Positions 59,960 to 64,000 of a DNA stretch of 64,000 bases are shown one piece after another. Origin of the DNA: JAFDBW01 sp963825575. GTDB lineage: Bacteria; Desulfobacterota; Desulfuromonadia; Desulfuromonadales; BM103. The DNA lies in assembly GCA_963825575.1 (NCBI GenBank), contig CAWGUB010000006.1, positions 62,001-126,000 on the forward strand, read 5' to 3'. The stretch's first letter is position 1, and each line of letters starts with the position of its first letter. The translations under genes were made by a program, and so were the position numbers. The notes beneath the pieces are model-generated. The model searched no databases and had not been told where the DNA came from. It worked only from the letters and a program-made list of their open reading frames with translations.

Positions 59960-61417
59960 CTATTGGTACTTTTCGAGGTAATTCTTCAATTTGACCTTCC
60001 TTCGCGTGTTATCGGAGCTCATGTAGCGCACTTTGCCGAAAATCTCCCGTTCGGGACCCCAGGCACGGTCGTAGCGTCCCAGGCACCAGAAAATACCACT
60101 GTAAGAATTCGGATCTCGGCCATCGAGGGCGTAGCGGTCATTGAGCTCAATCATGATCTCCAGGGCCTGTTCCGGACTCGCTGACCATTCGAGGATTTTT
60201 TTCCCCCACAACATGCGCAGATAGTTATGCAGGGTCCCATCGCGTCGCAGCTGGTTCTGAGCGGCGTTCCAGAGCGGGTCGTGGGTCTGTGCATTGGCAA
60301 ATTCCTGCAGCGTGTAGCAGTACGGTCGAGAATCGAGGCGGTGTTCGTCGAGAGTCCGGCGAGCCCAGTCCGGAAGGCTTTTGTAGCCCCGGTATAGTTC
60401 AGGTTCTAAACAACACATATTGAAGCCGAGTTCCCGCCAGGTGACCAACTGGTCGAGGAAGGCTTCGGCGTTGTTGGACATGCGCCACCAGCCGCTACGC
60501 CTGCCGTCAGTACGCAACGACAGGTTGTGGGGGGTCCAGCCTTCCTGCTTGACCATAACTGAGAAAATTTCGTGACTACTGATATGGCCGAAATGCAGGT
60601 AGGGTGACAGGCCGCTGGTGGCATCAAGGTCAGGATGGTTGCGGTCCTCGGTGTAACGCTCCAGCTTGTTGGTAAGGAACTCGGTCAGCCTTTGCCGTGC
60701 GGCGTCCTGTCCTCCGCTGATTTGTGCAGGCGCGACATCGTGATCAATAGGGAGATTCTCCAGTCTGAATTCCCCGGCATGTTGCAACTCCTGTACAGCT
60801 GATGGCCAGCGTTCAGTGATCGATTTCGGCAAGGTCAGTCTTGATGAATCTTTCAAACCGTCCAGTGGGTCGTCCTCCGGCCACTCCATCAGGTGCTGTG
60901 GCAGGTTCTTCTGCAGAAAACGGCGGAACGCATAGGCGGTGGGGAAGGCGTGGTCGGCAGCTCGCATCGGTAGCAGCCCATTCCCATCGACTGCTTCCAG
61001 GTGCATCGGCAGGTGCTCTTCTGCAGGCCTTAAAAGGCAGGGGAAGAATGACGGGAAGTCATCGGTGACCACCAGGCAGGCCCGTGCGGAAAGGGCCGCG
61101 AGGAGCCCATGGCCTGCCCCCGGTGCAGGCTCAACATACGGATAGTAAGTCAGCGCCTTGCCGGTAAGAGCTCGCAGGTTGTCGGCCATGCCCTGCAGGA
61201 TGAAGCGGTGCAGCCGGTCGCTGGCGTAGGGATAATCACAGTCGAGCGGCTCCAGAATGAGTAGCGGTTTGCTTAGCTCGACAGACACTTCGACGGCCCG
61301 CTGCAGGGTGAAATTCCACCGGGTGCGCCGGCAGGCTATCATCCAGTAAAGAACGTAGTGCCCATCCGGGTTGAACCCCTTGTTGACGGGGACTATGCGT
61401 TGGGCGGGGACTTTCAC
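59960..61417 (-). CDS. phr: class II CPD photolyase
   Basis: A 485-residue photolyase. The N-terminal domain begins VPVNKGFNPDGHYVLYWMIA with CRRTRWNFTLQRAVE, and the FAD-binding helical domain has SGLSPYLHFGHISSHEIFSV, WWRMSNNAEAFLDQLVTWRE, LGFN and AQTHDPLWNAAQNQLRRDGT with LHNYLRMLWGKKILEW. These are the class II hallmarks, distinct from E. coli PhrB. It repairs cyclobutane pyrimidine dimers using near-UV or blue light, which implies at least occasional exposure to light. Confidence 0.95.
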   Translation of the reverse strand: MKVPAQRIVPVNKGFNPDGHYVLYWMIACRRTRWNFTLQRAVEVSVELSKPLLILEPLDCDYPYASDRLHRFILQGMADNLRALTGKALTYYPYVEPAPGAGHGLLAALSARACLVVTDDFPSFFPCLLRPAEEHLPMHLEAVDGNGLLPMRAADHAFPTAYAFRRFLQKNLPQHLMEWPEDDPLDGLKDSSRLTLPKSITERWPSAVQELQHAGEFRLENLPIDHDVAPAQISGGQDAARQRLTEFLTNKLERYTEDRNHPDLDATSGLSPYLHFGHISSHEIFSVMVKQEGWTPHNLSLRTDGRRSGWWRMSNNAEAFLDQLVTWRELGFNMCCLEPELYRGYKSLPDWARRTLDEHRLDSRPYCYTLQEFANAQTHDPLWNAAQNQLRRDGTLHNYLRMLWGKKILEWSASPEQALEIMIELNDRYALDGRDPNSYSGIFWCLGRYDRAWGPEREIFGKVRYMSSDNTRRKVKLKNYLEKYQ

Positions 61418-61691
61418 GGAGTTGTCCTTGGCAAGGGCTGGCAGCTTGGTACACTATACCAGAATTAAGCTGCGGGGAACGCGGTTTGTGGAACGGGACA
61501 AGCCAGCCTAAACATATCCAATTGATAAGACGTAGGCTATCTCAAGCCGCACCCGTTTGAACTGCAATTGCGCAATCATGTTTAAATTATGACTCGTGGC
61601 GTAAAAAATCTTTTTCTACGGGGCACTGCAGTTAAGTGCCCTGATTTTTTTGTCGCGCCAAGCGCCAGGGGTTTCTGCTATCATTCTTGCC
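61418..61691. other. intergenic region, photolyase/protease
   Basis: Divergent promoters are expected here. The one clear element is the hairpin with a T-run at 61621-61651, described separately. Confidence 0.35.
61621..61651 (+). terminator. terminator-like hairpin in the protease leader
   Basis: GGGCAC-TGCAGTTAA-GTGCCC (61621-61641) with TGATTTTTTT directly behind, 40 bases ahead of the protease ATG. No plus-strand gene ends nearby, since the upstream neighbour is on the other strand. It may therefore be a leader attenuator rather than an end-of-gene terminator. Confidence 0.6.
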
Positions 61692-62936
61692 ATGAAATGG
61701 CTGATCCTCGTAGCATACCTGATTGTCACGGCGTTGCGTCTGTGGCTGCGTCGTTTGAACCTGAATTACCTTGCGCGCCACGGTCATGAAGTGCCGCGAG
61801 CCTTTGAAGGTTTCGTCGACCAGGATTTGTTGAAAAAGACCTCCGAATACACTTTGGCCAACAGCCGGACGGGATTGGTAGAATTGCTCTTCTCCAGTCT
61901 GATCGTGGTAATATTCTTTTTTGGTGGCCTGCTTGAGTGGTATGACAGCCGGATTAACACTCTGACCAACTCTTTCATCGGCCAGGGAGTGCTCTTTGTG
62001 CTGGGCCTGACCCTGGTCCAGACGGTACTGGACATCCCCTTCAGCCTTTATCGTACCTTCGTGCTGGAAGAACGTTTCCAGTTCAACACCTCGACGCCGA
62101 AACTCTGGTTCACCGATCTGCTGAAGTCCCTGCTCATCGGTGCTGTGCTGCTCTCCCTGGTGGCGGCCGGTGCCCTGGCCCTGGTGCAGGCCAGTCCGGA
62201 TTCCTGGTGGCTGTGGGTGTGGGGCTTCCTGGCCCTGATCACGCTGCTTTTGATGTACCTCTCGCCGGTTCTGATTGAGCCGCTTTTCTTCAAGTTTCTT
62301 CCGCTCCAGAACGAAGAGCTCGCCGAACGGGTCAAAAGGGTGATGGCCCGAGCCGGGCTGCAGGTGGACCGGGTGCAGCAGGTCGATGCATCAAGGCGCA
62401 GCAAACACTCCAACGCATATTTCACCGGTGTCGGCAGGGTCAAGCGCATCGTTCTGTTTGATACCCTCCTGGAACAGATGGATGATGAAGAAATCATCGG
62501 TGTGCTGGCTCACGAGGCCGGCCACTGGAAACTCGGCCATATCTGGAAACGCCTGCTGGGAATGGAGCTGATCTCCCTCGTGGCCTGCTGGCTGGCGTGG
62601 TATCTGCTCGGCCAGGGCAGTTTGCCGGGATGGTTTGGCCTTGGTCCGCTCAGTTTCGTCGGCCAGGTCGTGCTGCTGGGGTTCCTTGCCAGCCTGGCCG
62701 GGTTTCTCCTGACCCCACTATCAAGCGGACTGTCCCGTCGTCACGAGTGGCAGGCCGACCGCTTCGCATACGATTTGACCGGCGAAGTTCAGCCCCTGTC
62801 AAGAGCTCTAGCCAAGCTGTCTTGTGAGAACCTGAGCAACCTGCATCCACATCCACACTATGCCTGGTTCTACTATTCGCACCCTCCGGTTACAGCCAGA
62901 ATTGCCAGGCTGTCTGAGCTGGAGTCTTCTCCATGA
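61692..62936 (+). CDS. M48-family (Ste24/CAAX prenyl protease-like) metallopeptidase
   Basis: The protein has 414 residues from the ATG at 61692 (MKWLILVAYLIVTALRLWLR). Several membrane helices precede the catalytic VLAHEAGHWKLGHIWKR (HExxH, about residue 273) and the third ligand region RHEWQADRFAYDLTG. The N-terminal LLEWYDSRIN, FVLEERFQFNTSTPKLWFTD stretch is typical of Ste24-type peptidase_M48_N proteins. It is a zinc protease of the inner membrane, probably for membrane-protein quality control. It overlaps the MFS gene by four bases (ATGA). Confidence 0.93.
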   Translation: MKWLILVAYLIVTALRLWLRRLNLNYLARHGHEVPRAFEGFVDQDLLKKTSEYTLANSRTGLVELLFSSLIVVIFFFGGLLEWYDSRINTLTNSFIGQGVLFVLGLTLVQTVLDIPFSLYRTFVLEERFQFNTSTPKLWFTDLLKSLLIGAVLLSLVAAGALALVQASPDSWWLWVWGFLALITLLLMYLSPVLIEPLFFKFLPLQNEELAERVKRVMARAGLQVDRVQQVDASRRSKHSNAYFTGVGRVKRIVLFDTLLEQMDDEEIIGVLAHEAGHWKLGHIWKRLLGMELISLVACWLAWYLLGQGSLPGWFGLGPLSFVGQVVLLGFLASLAGFLLTPLSSGLSRRHEWQADRFAYDLTGEVQPLSRALAKLSCENLSNLHPHPHYAWFYYSHPPVTARIARLSELESSP

Positions 62937-64000
62937 GGTCCATGACGATCATCCTCATCTCAACGGTTTTGACCATTTCGGCACTTTACGTGCCGCAGCC
63001 ACTGCTGCCGGTGCTTGCCAAACAGTTTGCGGTCAGCCGGGAGATGGCCGCCCTGTTGACCACGATCGTTTTTATCCCCTTGAGCCTTGCCCCACTGGCC
63101 TACGGTTACCTGCTTGAGGCAATCCCGGCCAAGCGCATTCTGCGAATCGCCATGCTGCTGCTGGGGCTCTCATCGCTGGTGCTCGGTTTTGTCGAGAGCT
63201 ACAGCTGGATGCTTGGTTGGAGACTTTTCCAGGGTTTGCTGATCCCCGCCCTTTTGACGGCACTGATGACCTATACCTCACAGAGCGCCACACAAGGTGA
63301 TATGCAGCGGGCCATGGCCTGGTATATCGGCGCGACGATCGCCGGGGGATTCGCCGGGCGAGCCCTGTCCGGAATAATTGCCAGCCTGTTTCACTGGCGC
63401 GTCAGCTTTCTGTTCCTCGGGGTCAGCATCCTGATCGCCTGGGTCTGGCTGGCAAAACTCCCGGATACCGGCACGGTGCGCATGCAACGTCCGCGTCTCG
63501 GCCTGATCAAGGAGATCCTTGCCAAGCCGGTGTTCCGTCGCGCCTACCTGATGATTTTCTGTTTTTTCCTGGCCTTTGCAGCGATCATGAACTTCCTGCC
63601 GTTCCGCCTGACCGAATTGACCGCGGAGGCAGACGAACTGCGAATCGGGCTGGCTTATTCCGGCTACATGATGGGGCTGCTTGCCTCGTTGAACGCAGTA
63701 ACCCTGCAACGCTGGTGTGGCGGTGTCGAACGGACCATGGTCATAGCCCTGGTTCTTTATCTCGTCGCTCTTGTTCTGTTGGGCGTACCTTCCGTCGCTT
63801 TGCTGCTGGCAACCATGTTCCTCTTCTGTGGCGCCATGTTCCTGACCCATGCCACCGCGACCGGGTTGTTGAATCGGCTGGCCGAGGAACACAAGGGGAT
63901 GGTCAACGGGCTCTACGTCGCTTTTTATTATGGTGGCGGGGCACTCGGATCAATCCTTCCCGGTTATGTGTACCGGGGGTTCGGCTGGATTGGCTTCATC
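62933..64000 (+). CDS. MFS transporter (3' end beyond the window)
   Basis: The frame from the ATG at 62933 is open to the last base, giving 356 residues so far. It has the repeated hydrophobic segments of a major facilitator: RSMTIILISTVLTISALYVP, a loop with LAYGYLLEAIPAKRILRIAM, ALLTALMTYTSQSATQ, YIGATIAGGFAGRALSGIIA, and GMVNGLYVAFYYGGGALGSI near the end. It resembles the YbfB/YnfM-like group of exporters. The substrate is unknown. Translational overlap with the protease gene suggests co-expression. Confidence 0.9.
   Translation, partial: MRSMTIILISTVLTISALYVPQPLLPVLAKQFAVSREMAALLTTIVFIPLSLAPLAYGYLLEAIPAKRILRIAMLLLGLSSLVLGFVESYSWMLGWRLFQGLLIPALLTALMTYTSQSATQGDMQRAMAWYIGATIAGGFAGRALSGIIASLFHWRVSFLFLGVSILIAWVWLAKLPDTGTVRMQRPRLGLIKEILAKPVFRRAYLMIFCFFLAFAAIMNFLPFRLTELTAEADELRIGLAYSGYMMGLLASLNAVTLQRWCGGVERTMVIALVLYLVALVLLGVPSVALLLATMFLFCGAMFLTHATATGLLNRLAEEHKGMVNGLYVAFYYGGGALGSILPGYVYRGFGWIGFI

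Noticed and set aside
1..64000. CRISPR arrays, intact insertion sequences, prophage or rRNA genes
   Set aside because: No regularly spaced direct repeats, transposase, integrase, phage structural or rRNA sequence was seen in reading the window.

Overview
The window reads as chromosome of an anaerobic, probably marine or halotolerant member of the Desulfuromonadales (Geobacter/Desulfuromonas relatives). The reasons are multiheme c-type cytochromes, a sensor kinase with a periplasmic haem motif, a GEMM-type dinucleotide riboswitch, an oxygen-sensitive class III ribonucleotide reductase, nickel-pincer cofactor genes with NikR, a clpS-clpA-aat N-degron cluster, and a sucrose-synthesis operon of the kind used for osmoprotection. 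The placement is inferred from gene content; no rRNA gene is present.

Layout. 0-4 kb (minus): larB-larC-pgpA-cinA and the start of a membrane-anchored coiled-coil protein. 4.3-12.2 kb: a loose accessory stretch with a zinc alcohol dehydrogenase, a YkgJ cysteine-cluster protein, three small orphan genes each followed by a related terminator-bearing repeat, a nitroreductase, an alpha-type glutamine synthetase, a decayed DUF1254-family pseudogene and orphan terminators. 12.2-17.2 kb (minus): ftsK, uppP, RNase J. 17.5-19.4 kb (plus): sfsA, guaC. 19.4-19.95 kb (minus): a small membrane protein behind a complete promoter, GEMM-like aptamer and terminator. 20-28 kb: tmcAL, rmuC, a 58-residue zinc ribbon, an aldolase-family protein, Dabb and TM2 proteins, a second YkgJ protein and a PAS-GGDEF-EAL protein. 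28.1-31.5 kb (plus): clpS-clpA-aat. 31.5-32.7 kb: gene-free, with an inverted pair of hairpin-rich repeats. 32.7-34.7 kb: an unrecognised pair, a polytopic membrane protein plus a VWA lipoprotein. 34.8-39.7 kb: rpsU, an RNA methyltransferase, a hexahaem cytochrome, a PAS histidine kinase, a DUF4833-like protein and nikR. 39.9-42.8 kb (plus): a class III ribonucleotide reductase whose glycyl-radical tail is a separate 46-residue gene, then nrdG. 43.1-49.0 kb (minus): sucrose-phosphate synthase, phosphatase, fructokinase, amylosucrase. 49.4-50.5 kb: three small membrane or cytochrome proteins. 50.6-58.7 kb (plus): murI-gerM-metH, a deltaproteobacterial conserved protein, a pseudopilin, and a haem-motif histidine kinase with an NtrC-type regulator. 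59-64 kb: an alpha/beta hydrolase, class II photolyase, Ste24-like protease and an MFS transporter cut by the window end.

How it fits together. Most genes are housekeeping. The parts that merit a second look are the GEMM/terminator switch at 19.8 kb, which carries an adenine at the ligand-specificity position; the split ribonucleotide reductase; the VWA/membrane-protein pair behind a hairpin abutting its ribosome-binding site; the horizontally acquired-looking sucrose operon; and the recurrent GGCCACC/GGTGGCC terminators between 4.3 and 9.4 kb. No CRISPR array, complete insertion sequence, prophage or intact tRNA was found.
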